From: CAVSUZ01 sp963834715
GTDB lineage: Bacteria > Pseudomonadota > Alphaproteobacteria > Acetobacterales > Acetobacteraceae
DNA length: 64,000 bases
Reading direction: 5' to 3'
Assembly: GCA_963834715.1 (NCBI GenBank)
Contig: CAWIDE010000001.1
Span: forward strand, 62,001 to 126,000
In this document: positions 1-9,339 of the stretch, in pieces
How positions within the stretch are numbered: position 1 is the first letter of the stretch
Layout of the letters: each line of letters opens with the position of its first letter
Made by a program: the position numbers and the translations under genes
The notes under the pieces: generated by a model
Told to the model about the DNA's origin: nothing
Seen by the model: only the letters and a program-made list of their open reading frames with translations
Database searches by the model: none

Positions 1-1
1 T

Positions 2-1231
2 TGCGGGGATTGGGATGGAACGAAGGATATTCTGGCGAAGGGCCGCGATGCGATCGTAGAGGAGATTAAGCAGTCGGGACTGCGGGGCCGAGGCGGAGCT
101 GGGTTTCCCACGGGGTTGAAATGGTCGTTTATGCCGAAACAATCGGATGGGCGGCCGGCGTATCTGGTGGTGAATGCTGACGAGTTGGAGCCTGGGACCT
201 GTAAGGACCGGGATATTATGCGACACGATCCGCACAAGCTGATCGAGGGTTGCCTGATTGCCTCGTTCGCCATGGGGGCGAATAATTGTTTCATTTATAT
301 ACGGGGGGAGTTTTATAACGAAGCGCGGGTATTAGAGGCTGCGATTGCGGAGGCCGAGCAGGCGGGGCTGATTGGAAAGAATGCCTGCGGGTCCGGGTGG
401 GACATGGACATTCGGGTGCATCGCGGGGCGGGCGCGTATATCTGCGGTGAGGAGACGGCGCTGCTGGAGAGCCTTGAGGGTAAGAAGGGCATGCCGCGGC
501 TGAAGCCGCCGTTTCCGGCGGCAGTCGGCGTGTATGGGTGCCCGAGCACGGTGAACAACGTGGAGAGCATCGCGGTGACACCCACGATTATGCGGCGGGG
601 CGCCGACTGGTTTTCCGCGATCGGGCGACCGAAGAATACCGGACCGAAGATTTATTGCATTTCCGGTCATGTAAATAAACCGTGCAACGTGGAGGAGGCC
701 CTGGGCATTCCCCTGCGTGAGCTGATCGAGCGTTATGCCGGGGGTGTGCGCGGCGGGTGGGACAATCTGCTGGCGGTGATCCCGGGCGGATCTTCGGTGC
801 CGGTGATTCCGAAATCGGTGTGCGATGACGTGCTAATGGACTTCGACAGTCTGCGGGACGTGAAGAGCGGACTTGGTACGGCGGCAGTGATCGTGATGGA
901 CAAATCGACCGATATCATTCGGGCGATTGCGCGGATATCCCAGTTCTACAAGCATGAGAGCTGCGGGCAGTGCACGCCATGCCGGGAGGGCACCGGGTGG
1001 ATGATGCGGGTGATGTACCGGATGGTGCAGGGGCGCGCGGAGCCCGAGGAGATCGATACGCTTGATCAGGTCACTCGTCAGGTGGAAGGGCATACGATCT
1101 GCGCGTTAGGCGATGCGGCGGCCTGGCCGATCCAGGGATTGATCCGCCATTTCCGGCCAGAGATCGAGGCGCGGATCGCCGCCTATAAACAACGCACGGG
1201 CGTTCCGCGCATGCCGATGGCGGCGGAGTAG
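2..1231 (+). CDS. nuoF: NADH-quinone oxidoreductase subunit F, 5' end missing
   Basis: This is the NADH-oxidising flavoprotein subunit of complex I, which binds FMN, NADH and the N3 4Fe-4S cluster on the cytoplasmic arm. The reading frame is open from the left window edge. The first visible residues include the glycine-rich FMN-binding stretch GRGGAGFPTG directly before LKW. Further on come a second Gly-rich stretch with GAGAYICGEETALLESLEG and the C-terminal cluster ligands in ESCGQCTPCREG, with a fourth Cys in HTICALGD. An ATG at position 116 is internal and should not be taken as the start. nuoG follows after 5 bp, so the two are co-transcribed. About 20-40 N-terminal residues lie outside the window. 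Confidence 0.97.
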   Translation, partial: CGDWDGTKDILAKGRDAIVEEIKQSGLRGRGGAGFPTGLKWSFMPKQSDGRPAYLVVNADELEPGTCKDRDIMRHDPHKLIEGCLIASFAMGANNCFIYIRGEFYNEARVLEAAIAEAEQAGLIGKNACGSGWDMDIRVHRGAGAYICGEETALLESLEGKKGMPRLKPPFPAAVGVYGCPSTVNNVESIAVTPTIMRRGADWFSAIGRPKNTGPKIYCISGHVNKPCNVEEALGIPLRELIERYAGGVRGGWDNLLAVIPGGSSVPVIPKSVCDDVLMDFDSLRDVKSGLGTAAVIVMDKSTDIIRAIARISQFYKHESCGQCTPCREGTGWMMRVMYRMVQGRAEPEEIDTLDQVTRQVEGHTICALGDAAAWPIQGLIRHFRPEIEARIAAYKQRTGVPRMPMAAE

Positions 1232-1236
1232 GGATT

Positions 1237-3297
1237 ATGCCGAAGGTTACGGTTGACGGCATCGAGGTTGAGGTTCCCGCCGGATCCAACGTGCTGCAGG
1301 CGTGCGAGGCAGCGGGGGTCGAAATTCCGCGGTTTTGCTATCACGACCGGTTGTCGGTGGCGGGCAACTGCCGGATGTGCCTGGTGGAGATCGAGAAGGC
1401 TCCGCCGAAGCCTATCGCTTCCTGTGCGTGGCCGGTTGCGGATGGGATGGTGGTGCATACCGATAGCCCGATGGTACGCAATGCGCGCCGGGGCGTGATG
1501 GAGTTTCTGCTGATCAACCATCCGCTGGATTGTCCGATCTGCGACCAGGGCGGGGAGTGCGATCTGCAGGACCAGGCGCTGGGATATGGGATGGATCATT
1601 CCCGCTATCAGGAGAACAAGCGGGCGGTCGAGGACAAGTATCTTGGGCCGTTGGTCAAGACGGTGATGACGCGTTGCATTCAGTGCACGCGGTGTGTGCG
1701 GTTCATCACAGAGGTTGCGGGCGTTCCGGAGTTGGGCGCCGTAGAGCGCGGTGAGAATCTTGAGATCACGACCTATGTGGATAAGGCGCTGAGCTCCGAG
1801 CTGTCAGGCAATATCATTGATCTTTGCCCGGTGGGTGCGCTGACCGCAAAGCCGATCGCGTTTGCGTATCGTAGCTGGGAGCTGAACAAGACTGACAGCG
1901 TGGATGTGCTGGACGGGATGGGCTGCAACATCCGGGTGGACTCGCGCGGCCCGGAGGTGATTCGCATTCTGCCGCGGCTGAATGAGGATGTGAACGAGGA
2001 ATGGCTGGGCGACAAGTCGCGTTTTGCCATTGACGGCTTGAAGCGGCGGCGGCTGGACCGCCCGTGGATGCGGGTGAACGGCAAGCTTGTTCCGGCGACG
2101 TGGCCCGAAGCGTTCCATGCGGTGGTTCAGCGGCTGCAGCATACGCCACCGGACCGGATTGGCGCGATTGCCGGCGATTTATGCGATGCCGAGAGCATGT
2201 TCGCGCTGAAGGGGCTGATGACGGCGTTGGGGTCGGGCAATCTGGATTGCCGGCAGCGGGACGAGCAGCTCGATTGGTCGCGGCGCGAATTCTACATTTT
2301 CAACAGCGGGATCGCGGCGATTGATGAGGCGGATGCGATACTGATCATCGGGAGTAATCCGCGGCATGAGGCTCCGGTTCTGAATGCGCGGATCCGGAAG
2401 CGCTGGCTGGGTTCGAATTTGCCGGTGGGGGTGATCGCGCCGGCCTCGGATCTGACATATCCGGTGCAGCATCTGGGCGACGGTCCGCTGACGATGCAGG
2501 GCAGGATCGGGGCAGCGCGCGAGTTTATCGGCCGGATGAGGGACGCTAAGCGGCCGATGGTGATACTGGGTGCGCACGCCACGGCGCGTTTGGATGGCGC
2601 GGCGGTGCTCACGGCGGCGTGGAAACTGGCGGTGGATATTGGCGCGCTGCGGCCGGACTGGCATGGGTTCAACGTGCTGCATACCGCGGCGGCGCGGGTG
2701 GGTGCGCTGGACCTGGGATTTGTTCCGGGCCCGCGGGCGAAGAGCTTCGCGCAGATGATGGGCGGTGAGGCCGACGTGCTGTGGCTGCTCGGGGCCGATG
2801 AGTTCAACCCGGGGCGGATCGGCCGGGATACGTTCGTGATCTATCAGGGGCATCACGGGGATCGGGGTGCGGCTCGGGCCGACGTAATCCTGCCGGGGGC
2901 GGCGTATACGGAGAAGTACGGCACCTATGTGAATACCGAAGGCCGAGTGCAGCCCGGGCTATTTGCGGTGTATCCGCCGGGCGAGGCGCGGGAGGACTGG
3001 AAGATTATCCGCGCTGTGAGCGAACTGATCGGCCATAAGCTGCCGTACGATGACATCGAGACTTTGCGCGCGCAGATGGAGCAGGAGAACCCTGTGTTTG
3101 CGAGGGTGGATTTTATGCCGCGGTTTGGAGCGGGGGAGTTGGCGGGGCCGGCGGGCGATCCAGGTGCCATTACTGACGCGCCGTTCGTGCCGGTGTTCGA
3201 CAACTATTATCAGACCGATCCGATCAGCCGGTCGAGTCCGACGATGGCGGAGTGCGTGTCGCTGTTCACGCCGCCGCAGCTTCAGGCGGCGGAGTAG
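1237..3297 (+). CDS. nuoG: NADH-quinone oxidoreductase subunit G
   Basis: This is the large iron-sulfur subunit of complex I (686 aa), which carries electrons from NuoF/NuoE towards NuoI. The N-terminal 2Fe-2S domain has Cys ligands around CEAAGVEIPRFCYHDR and GNCRMC. It is followed by the His-Cys cluster segment (CPICDQGGECDLQDQ) and the two-cluster motif CIQCTRCVRF with CPVGAL. The rest is a molybdopterin-oxidoreductase-like domain that no longer binds a cofactor. The protein starts with MPKVTVDG right after nuoF, and nuoH follows 5 bp after its stop. Length and domain order are normal for the alphaproteobacterial, mitochondrial-like form. Confidence 0.97.
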   Translation: MPKVTVDGIEVEVPAGSNVLQACEAAGVEIPRFCYHDRLSVAGNCRMCLVEIEKAPPKPIASCAWPVADGMVVHTDSPMVRNARRGVMEFLLINHPLDCPICDQGGECDLQDQALGYGMDHSRYQENKRAVEDKYLGPLVKTVMTRCIQCTRCVRFITEVAGVPELGAVERGENLEITTYVDKALSSELSGNIIDLCPVGALTAKPIAFAYRSWELNKTDSVDVLDGMGCNIRVDSRGPEVIRILPRLNEDVNEEWLGDKSRFAIDGLKRRRLDRPWMRVNGKLVPATWPEAFHAVVQRLQHTPPDRIGAIAGDLCDAESMFALKGLMTALGSGNLDCRQRDEQLDWSRREFYIFNSGIAAIDEADAILIIGSNPRHEAPVLNARIRKRWLGSNLPVGVIAPASDLTYPVQHLGDGPLTMQGRIGAAREFIGRMRDAKRPMVILGAHATARLDGAAVLTAAWKLAVDIGALRPDWHGFNVLHTAAARVGALDLGFVPGPRAKSFAQMMGGEADVLWLLGADEFNPGRIGRDTFVIYQGHHGDRGAARADVILPGAAYTEKYGTYVNTEGRVQPGLFAVYPPGEAREDWKIIRAVSELIGHKLPYDDIETLRAQMEQENPVFARVDFMPRFGAGELAGPAGDPGAITDAPFVPVFDNYYQTDPISRSSPTMAECVSLFTPPQLQAAE

Positions 3298-3302
3298 CGG
3301 GA

Positions 3303-4316
3303 ATGTCCAATACCGGCGTTTTTCAGTCGCCGCTTGCCCATCTGGGGCTGGAGTTCGGCGAAGCGCTGGCGCTTCTGATACCGCTGCTGATTATGGTTGC
3401 GTACCTGACCTACGCGGAGCGCAAGGTGCTGGCGGCGATGCAGATCCGGAAGGGCCCGAACGTAGTGGGGCCGTTCGGCCTGTATCAGCCGTTTGCCGAT
3501 GCGATCAAGATGCTGACGAAGGAGACGATCATCCCATCAGGGGCGAACCGTCTCCTGTTTTTGCTGGCACCGATGATTACGTTTGGCCTGGCGCTGATTG
3601 CGTGGGCGGTGATCCCAGTCAATGCCGGATGGGCGATCGCGAATATTAACGTCGGCATTTTATATCTGTTTGCGATCAGCTCGATGGGGGTGTACGGAGT
3701 TATAATCGCCGGCTGGGCGAGCAATTCAAAATACGCGTTTCTGGGCGCACTGCGTAGTGCTGCGCAGATGGTCAGCTACGAAGTTTCGATGGGTTTTGTG
3801 CTGGTTTCGGTGCTGCTGTGCGCCGGGAGCCTGAACCTTAGCCGGATTGTTGAAGCGCAGCGGACCATCTGGTTTTGCATTCCGCTGTTTCCGATGTTCA
3901 TCGTGTTCTTCGTTTCCGCGCTGGCAGAGACGAACCGGGCGCCGTTCGACCTGCCGGAGGGCGAGAGCGAGATCGTGGCGGGGTTCATGGTTGAGTACAG
4001 CTCCATGAGCTTCGCGCTGTTCTTCCTGGGCGAATACGCGAACATGATTTTGATGAGCGGGCTGACGTCGATCCTGTTCCTGGGGGGCTGGCTGGGACCG
4101 TTCGGGATCGGTCCAGCGCTGGGCCCGTTGTGGTTCTTCCTGAAGATCTGCTTCTGTCTGTTCGTGTTCATCTGGGTGCGGGCGACGTTCCCGCGCTATC
4201 GTTACGATCAGCTTATGCGGCTGGGCTGGAAGGTGTTTCTGCCGGCCAGCCTGCTCTGGCTGGTTATCACCGCCGGTGGCTTGCTTGCCACGGGCTTTGT
4301 TCCTGTTCCTGCCTGA
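3303..4316 (+). CDS. nuoH: NADH-quinone oxidoreductase subunit H
   Basis: This is the ND1-like membrane subunit (337 aa), which forms part of the quinone-binding chamber at the junction of the two arms of complex I. The conserved loop AERKVLAAMQIRKGPN and the acidic loop ETNRAPFDLPEGESE are both present, with about eight hydrophobic segments. The frame also opens at an ATG at 3252, but that lies inside nuoG. The ATG at 3303, 5 bp after the nuoG stop, gives a normal N-terminus (MSNTGVF). It belongs to the nuo operon, and its stop lies 10 bp before the nuoI start. Confidence 0.96.
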   Translation: MSNTGVFQSPLAHLGLEFGEALALLIPLLIMVAYLTYAERKVLAAMQIRKGPNVVGPFGLYQPFADAIKMLTKETIIPSGANRLLFLLAPMITFGLALIAWAVIPVNAGWAIANINVGILYLFAISSMGVYGVIIAGWASNSKYAFLGALRSAAQMVSYEVSMGFVLVSVLLCAGSLNLSRIVEAQRTIWFCIPLFPMFIVFFVSALAETNRAPFDLPEGESEIVAGFMVEYSSMSFALFFLGEYANMILMSGLTSILFLGGWLGPFGIGPALGPLWFFLKICFCLFVFIWVRATFPRYRYDQLMRLGWKVFLPASLLWLVITAGGLLATGFVPVPA

Positions 4317-4326
4317 GGATCGCGCC

Positions 4327-4815
4327 ATGGCAGTGCTTGATAGGACCGCGCGAACCCTTCTGCTCTCCGAGCTGGTGGAGGGCATGTGGGTTACGCTGCG
4401 GTATTTCTTTAAACCAAAGGCGACCATCAATTACCCATACGAGAAGTCGCCGCAGAGCCCGCGGTTTCGCGGCGAACATGCCCTGCGGCGGTATCCGAAT
4501 GGGGAAGAGCGTTGCATCGCGTGTAAGTTGTGCGAGGCGATCTGCCCGTCGCAGTGCATCGTGATCGAGGCGGAGCCGCGCGAGGATGGGTCGCGGCGGA
4601 CCACCCGGTATGACATCGATATGACCAAGTGTATCTATTGCGGCCTGTGCGAGGAGGCTTGCCCCGTGGATGCGATTGTCGAAGGTCCGAACGCGGAGTT
4701 CTCTACGGAAACGCGGGAGGAGCTGTTTTACGACAAGCAGAAGCTGTTGGCTAATGGGGACATCTGGGAGGCCGAGATTGCCCGGCGTCTTGAGATGGAC
4801 GCCCCGTACCGGTAA
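4327..4815 (+). CDS. nuoI: NADH-quinone oxidoreductase subunit I
   Basis: This is the ferredoxin-like subunit (162 aa), which holds the two 4Fe-4S clusters N6a and N6b and passes electrons to the cluster next to quinone. Both motifs are intact: CIACKLCEAICP and CIYCGLCEEACP. An upstream in-frame ATG at 4276 overlaps nuoH. I chose the ATG at 4327 because GAGGAT sits about 7 bases upstream and the resulting MAVLDRTART start and 162-residue length match the family. It belongs to the nuo operon. Confidence 0.96.
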   Translation: MAVLDRTARTLLLSELVEGMWVTLRYFFKPKATINYPYEKSPQSPRFRGEHALRRYPNGEERCIACKLCEAICPSQCIVIEAEPREDGSRRTTRYDIDMTKCIYCGLCEEACPVDAIVEGPNAEFSTETREELFYDKQKLLANGDIWEAEIARRLEMDAPYR

Positions 4816-4827
4816 GGGCGCGCCGCG

Positions 4828-5526
4828 ATGTCATCGATATACCCGACGGTCTGCTTCTATGTTTTTTCCGTGATACTCGTGCTGTGCGGGGCGATGGTGG
4901 TCAGCTCCCGCAATCCAGTGCATTCGGTGCTGTTCCTGATCGCCGCGTTCTTTAACGCGGCGGCATTATTTCTGATCGCCGGGGCGGAGTTTCTCGCGTT
5001 CATTCTGGTGATTGTGTATGTGGGCGCGGTCGCGGTGCTGTTCCTGTTCGTGGTGATGATGCTGGATGTGGATTTTGTCCAGCTGCGGAGCGGGTTTCAG
5101 CGATACTTGCCGATCGGGATCGCGATTGGTGCTCTGCTTCTGGCGGAGCTGGTATTTGTGATGGTCGGATGGCAGTTTCATCCGTTGGTTCCAAAGCTGC
5201 GGTTTGCCCCGGCGCCGACCGGGGTGAGCAATACCGTGGCTTTGGGACAGGTTCTGTATACGAAGTATGTGCTTCTCTTCCAGACGGCCGGGCTGGTTTT
5301 GCTGGTCGCGATGATCGGGGCCATCGTGCTGACGCTGCGGGATCGCCGGCGGTCCCGGCACCAGGTTATCCGGGTGCAGACGGAGCGTGAGGTACGCGAG
5401 ACGCTGGAACTCGTGGATGTCGGGCTTGGCAGCGGGGCGAAGTCGTTCTTTCGTCCGAAGGCGGAGGAACCGGGCGATATCGACCGGGATCCGCTCGAGG
5501 AGCCCGCGGGGCATGGGGGCCACTGA
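4828..5526 (+). CDS. nuoJ: NADH-quinone oxidoreductase subunit J
   Basis: This is the ND6-like membrane subunit of complex I (232 aa), in the proton-translocating arm. It has five predicted transmembrane segments, including the conserved AEFLAFILVIVYVGAVAVLFLF region. The soluble C-terminal tail is rather long and charged (about 50 residues ending PAGHGGH). That is common in alphaproteobacterial NuoJ and carries no known motif. The nuoK start codon follows one base after the stop, which implies translational coupling. Confidence 0.95.
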   Translation: MSSIYPTVCFYVFSVILVLCGAMVVSSRNPVHSVLFLIAAFFNAAALFLIAGAEFLAFILVIVYVGAVAVLFLFVVMMLDVDFVQLRSGFQRYLPIGIAIGALLLAELVFVMVGWQFHPLVPKLRFAPAPTGVSNTVALGQVLYTKYVLLFQTAGLVLLVAMIGAIVLTLRDRRRSRHQVIRVQTEREVRETLELVDVGLGSGAKSFFRPKAEEPGDIDRDPLEEPAGHGGH

Positions 5527-5527
5527 G

Positions 5528-5836
5528 ATGCCGATCAGTGTCGGGCACTATCTGGTGGTAAGCGCGATCCTGCTGGTGCTGGGGGTCTTCGGGATATTCC
5601 TGAACCGGAAGAATGTTATCATTATCCTGATGTCGATCGAGCTTATCCTGCTGGCGGTGAATCTGAACCTGGTGGCGTTTGCGGGCTCGATGGGCGATCT
5701 GACGGGACAGGTATTCGCGATGTTCGTGCTGACCGTGGCGGCGGCCGAGGCGGCGATCGGGCTGGCGATAGTGGTGATTTACTCCCGCAACCGCGGGTCC
5801 ATACAGGTTGAGGATGTCAACCTGATGAAGGGCTGA
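5528..5836 (+). CDS. nuoK: NADH-quinone oxidoreductase subunit K
   Basis: This is the ND4L-like subunit (102 aa) with three transmembrane helices. The two buried glutamates needed for proton pumping are visible, in IELILLAVNLNLV and in AAAEAAIGLAIVV. The open frame extends upstream to 5387 inside nuoJ, but the ATG at 5528 gives the standard MPISVGHYL start and normal length. A 37-bp gap separates it from nuoL. Confidence 0.96.
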   Translation: MPISVGHYLVVSAILLVLGVFGIFLNRKNVIIILMSIELILLAVNLNLVAFAGSMGDLTGQVFAMFVLTVAAAEAAIGLAIVVIYSRNRGSIQVEDVNLMKG

Positions 5837-5873
5837 GCGCGTTGAGCGACGCGCCACAAAACGAGGACCAGGC

Positions 5874-7805
5874 ATGACCTATATCGTGGCCGTGTTTGCG
5901 CCCCTGTTCGGGGCCATGGTCGCCGGGCTGTTCGGCAGATGGATTGGGGACCGACTGGCGACGGGGGTATCGATCCTGTGCATGCTGCTGGCGGCGGCGT
6001 GCGGCCCGTATGCCTGGGTGAACTTCGAGTGGGGTGGCGCCCCGGCGGGGGTGATTGGTCTGGGTGACTGGATATACGCCGGCAGTTTTCAGGTGGATTG
6101 GGCGCTGCGGTACGACGCGCTTTCCGTGACCATGGTGGCGATGGTCACGTTCGTGTCGATGCTGATTCATGTCTACAGCATCGGATACATGGCGCATGAC
6201 AAGTTCCGGCGCTACCGGTTCTTCGCTTATCTAAGCTTGTTCACTTTCAGCATGCTGATGCTGGTCACTGCCGATAACCTGCTCCAGCTATTCTTCGGGT
6301 GGGAAGGTGTCGGGCTGTGTTCGTACCTACTGATTGGTTATTGGTATGATCGCCCGTCCGCATGCGCTGCTGCAATAAAGGCCATGATCGTCAACCGCAT
6401 TGGTGATCTGGCTTTTGCGATTGGCGTGGCGTTGACGTTTCTTACCTTCGGCTCGGTCGAGTTCAATTACATTTTCAGCCATTTGTCGCAGCACACTAAC
6501 GAGCTGTATCACATCTTCGGCGGCACGATCCGGGTCTATGAGCTGATTGGCGTGCTGCTGTTCATCGGGGCGATGGGCAAATCCGCGCAGCTATTCCTGC
6601 ATGTGTGGTTGCCGGATGCTATGGAGGGGCCGACCCCTGTTTCCGCGCTGATCCACGCCGCAACGATGGTGACGGCCGGCGTGTTCCTGGTGGCGCGGAT
6701 GTCTCCGTTGCTAGACGAGGCGCCGGCGACGCTGGCGTTGGTGACAGTGATCGGAGGCACCACCGCGTTGTTTGCAGCGACCATCGGTTGCGTGCAGAAC
6801 GATATCAAGCGGGTGATCGCTTACTCCACCGTTTCGCAGTTGGGCTACATGTTTCTAGCGGGTGGTGTGCAGGCATACCCGGCCTCGATCTTTCACCTGA
6901 CCACACACGCGTTCTTCAAGGCACTGCTCTTCCTTTGCGCTGGCTCCGTCATTCACGCCATCTCCGATGAGCAGGACATGCGGAAGATGGGAGGGTTGTG
7001 GAGAAAGATACCGTGGACGTATGCGACGATGTGGGTTGGCAGCCTGGCTCTCGCAGGTATCTTTCCTTTTGCCGGTTATTGGTCAAAGGACGCGATCCTT
7101 GAAGCGTCGTTCGCTTCCGGCTCCGTGGTCGGGCTGTATGGCTTTGCTTGCGGCACGTTGGCGGCCATGCTGACGGCGTTCTACTCCTGGCGGCTGCTGT
7201 TTATGACGTTCCACGGGCAGAACCGCGCGGATCATCACGTGCAGGAGCATGTTCATGAGAGCCCGTGGGTGATGATCGTGCCGCTGCTGGTGCTGTCGGT
7301 CGGCGCGACCGTGAACGGGTGGGCATTCCATGATATCATGCTCGGCGGTAACTGGCAGGAGTATTGGCGCCAAGCGATCGTAATCGCGCCAAACAATGAG
7401 GTGATGACGCGGATGGAGGAGCTTCCTGGCAGCGTGCGGTTCCTGCCGTTGCTATGCGGGCTGGCGGGAATCGCAATAGCCTATTGGTGGTATATCGTGA
7501 ATCCGATGCTGCCGGTTCGGCTGGCGGATCGGTTCCGTCCGATTTACCTGTTGCTGCTGAATAAGTACTACTTCGATGAGATTTACGATTTTCTGTTCGT
7601 TCGTTCTGCCTTCAAGCTGGCGCGCCTGCTGTGGCAGACCGGCGATGCCACGTTGATCGATGGGGTGCCGAATGGCCTTGCTGAACTGGCGGTTGATGGA
7701 TCGAAGGGGGCGGTGAGAATCCAGACCGGGTCCATTGCTGTCTATGCGTTTGTAATGCTCATCGGGCTGGTAGTGCTCGTCGGCATTTTCCTGATCTGGG
7801 GATAA
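5874..7805 (+). CDS. nuoL: NADH-quinone oxidoreductase subunit L
   Basis: This is the largest antiporter-like membrane subunit (643 aa), which supplies the long lateral helix along the membrane arm. Conserved antiporter features are visible: the Glu-bearing FFGWEGVGLCSYLLIGYWY segment, the Lys in GKSAQLFLHVWLPDAMEGPTP, and HAATMVTAGVFL. The C-terminal extension (LLNKYYFDEIYDFLFVR) corresponds to the lateral helix region. nuoM starts 4 bp after its stop. The gene is full length and shows no frame problem. Confidence 0.97.
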   Translation: MTYIVAVFAPLFGAMVAGLFGRWIGDRLATGVSILCMLLAAACGPYAWVNFEWGGAPAGVIGLGDWIYAGSFQVDWALRYDALSVTMVAMVTFVSMLIHVYSIGYMAHDKFRRYRFFAYLSLFTFSMLMLVTADNLLQLFFGWEGVGLCSYLLIGYWYDRPSACAAAIKAMIVNRIGDLAFAIGVALTFLTFGSVEFNYIFSHLSQHTNELYHIFGGTIRVYELIGVLLFIGAMGKSAQLFLHVWLPDAMEGPTPVSALIHAATMVTAGVFLVARMSPLLDEAPATLALVTVIGGTTALFAATIGCVQNDIKRVIAYSTVSQLGYMFLAGGVQAYPASIFHLTTHAFFKALLFLCAGSVIHAISDEQDMRKMGGLWRKIPWTYATMWVGSLALAGIFPFAGYWSKDAILEASFASGSVVGLYGFACGTLAAMLTAFYSWRLLFMTFHGQNRADHHVQEHVHESPWVMIVPLLVLSVGATVNGWAFHDIMLGGNWQEYWRQAIVIAPNNEVMTRMEELPGSVRFLPLLCGLAGIAIAYWWYIVNPMLPVRLADRFRPIYLLLLNKYYFDEIYDFLFVRSAFKLARLLWQTGDATLIDGVPNGLAELAVDGSKGAVRIQTGSIAVYAFVMLIGLVVLVGIFLIWG

Positions 7806-7809
7806 GCCA

Positions 7810-9339
7810 ATGAACATAGTCGGCTTTCCCGTTCTATCGCTGATCACCTGGCTGCCGCTGGTGGGCTGCGGGGTAATTCTGGCGGTGCGCGGGGATGAGG
7901 AGACGGTTGCGGCCAACGCGCGCTGGACGGCGCTATGGACCAGCCTGATCGTGCTCGCGCTTAGCCTGGTACTGTGGGCCGATTGGGACCCTTCCAATCC
8001 GGGCTTCCAGTTTGTCGAGAGCGTACCGTGGCTGCCGGATTACGGCGGCTACGGTATGGGCGTGGACGGCATTTCGGTGCTGTTCGTGTTGCTCTCCACT
8101 CTGCTGACGCCGATCTGCATCCTGTCGAGCTGGGAAGTGATCCGGCGTTACGTTCGCGAGTATATGATCACCTTTCTGGTGCTGGAAACGATGATGGTGG
8201 GCATGTTCTGTGCGCTGAACCTGATCGTTTTCTATGTATTTTTTGAAGGCGTGCTGATCCCGATGTTTCTGATCATCGGGGTATGGGGCGGGGAACGGCG
8301 GGTGTATTCAGCCTTCAAGTTCTTCCTCTACACGTTAACCGGATCGGTGCTGATGCTGATCGCCATCCTGGCGATGTGGTTCTATTCCGGGACAACGTAT
8401 ATCCCGACGCTATTGCATGCGCATTTCCCGGTAACGATGCAGACTTGGCTATTCCTGGCGTTCATGGCGTCGTTTGCCGTGAAGGTGCCGATGTGGCCCG
8501 TGCACACCTGGTTGCCGGACGCGCATGTCGAGGCGCCGACCGCCGGGTCGGTCATGCTGGCGGGTGTGCTGCTGAAGATGGGAGCGTATGGGTTCTTGCG
8601 ATTCTCGGTGCCGATGCTACCCGTGGCGTCGGCACATTTGGCGCCGCTTATCTACACCTTGTCAGTCGTGGCGGTGATTTACACGGCCTATGTCGCACTG
8701 GCACAGGAAGATATGAAGAAGCTGATCGCCTACTCGTCAATCGCCCATATGGGCATCGTCACGGTCGGCATCTTCACCTTCGACGTGCAGGGAATTCAGG
8801 GCGCGCTGTTCCAGATGCTGTCGCACGGCATCGTCTCCGCTGCACTCTTCCTGGTCGTCGGGGTGCTTTATGACCGCCTGCACACGCACGAGATCGCGCG
8901 CTTCAACGGTCTGATCGATCGCATGCCGCTCTATGCCTTCGCCTTCATGGTGTTCACACTGGCCGCTATTGGCCTGCCTGGCACGTCGGGCTTCGTCGGC
9001 GAGTTCCTGGTGATGATCGGCGCGTTGCACGTAAACTTCTGGCTGGCGCTGCTCACCAGCATGGGGATGATCCTCGGCCCGATGTATATGCTCTATCTAT
9101 ATCGGCGCATTATCTTCGGCAGGCTCACCAAGATCGATCTCCGAGGCATCCTCGATCTCTCGCCGCGTGAGATCGCCGTGTTCGCCCCGCTCGTTGTACT
9201 CACGATCTGGATGGGGGCGTATCCCTCCAGTTTCACCCGGTTCTGGGATGCCACAGTGCAGCAAATGGTTGCGCAGCATCAGCAGGCGTTGTTGGTAAAA
9301 CCGGCGCAGATTAAGCTGGCGGAGGCGGTCGTCCGATGA
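7810..9339 (+). CDS. nuoM: NADH-quinone oxidoreductase subunit M
   Basis: This is the ND4-like antiporter subunit (509 aa), a proton channel in the membrane arm of complex I. Key residues are present: Glu in NLIVFYVFFEGVLIPMF, Lys in FAVKVPMWPVHTWLPDAHVEAPT, and Lys/His in AYSSIAHMG. Its stop overlaps the nuoN start (ATGA), so the two genes are translationally coupled. Confidence 0.97.
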   Translation: MNIVGFPVLSLITWLPLVGCGVILAVRGDEETVAANARWTALWTSLIVLALSLVLWADWDPSNPGFQFVESVPWLPDYGGYGMGVDGISVLFVLLSTLLTPICILSSWEVIRRYVREYMITFLVLETMMVGMFCALNLIVFYVFFEGVLIPMFLIIGVWGGERRVYSAFKFFLYTLTGSVLMLIAILAMWFYSGTTYIPTLLHAHFPVTMQTWLFLAFMASFAVKVPMWPVHTWLPDAHVEAPTAGSVMLAGVLLKMGAYGFLRFSVPMLPVASAHLAPLIYTLSVVAVIYTAYVALAQEDMKKLIAYSSIAHMGIVTVGIFTFDVQGIQGALFQMLSHGIVSAALFLVVGVLYDRLHTHEIARFNGLIDRMPLYAFAFMVFTLAAIGLPGTSGFVGEFLVMIGALHVNFWLALLTSMGMILGPMYMLYLYRRIIFGRLTKIDLRGILDLSPREIAVFAPLVVLTIWMGAYPSSFTRFWDATVQQMVAQHQQALLVKPAQIKLAEAVVR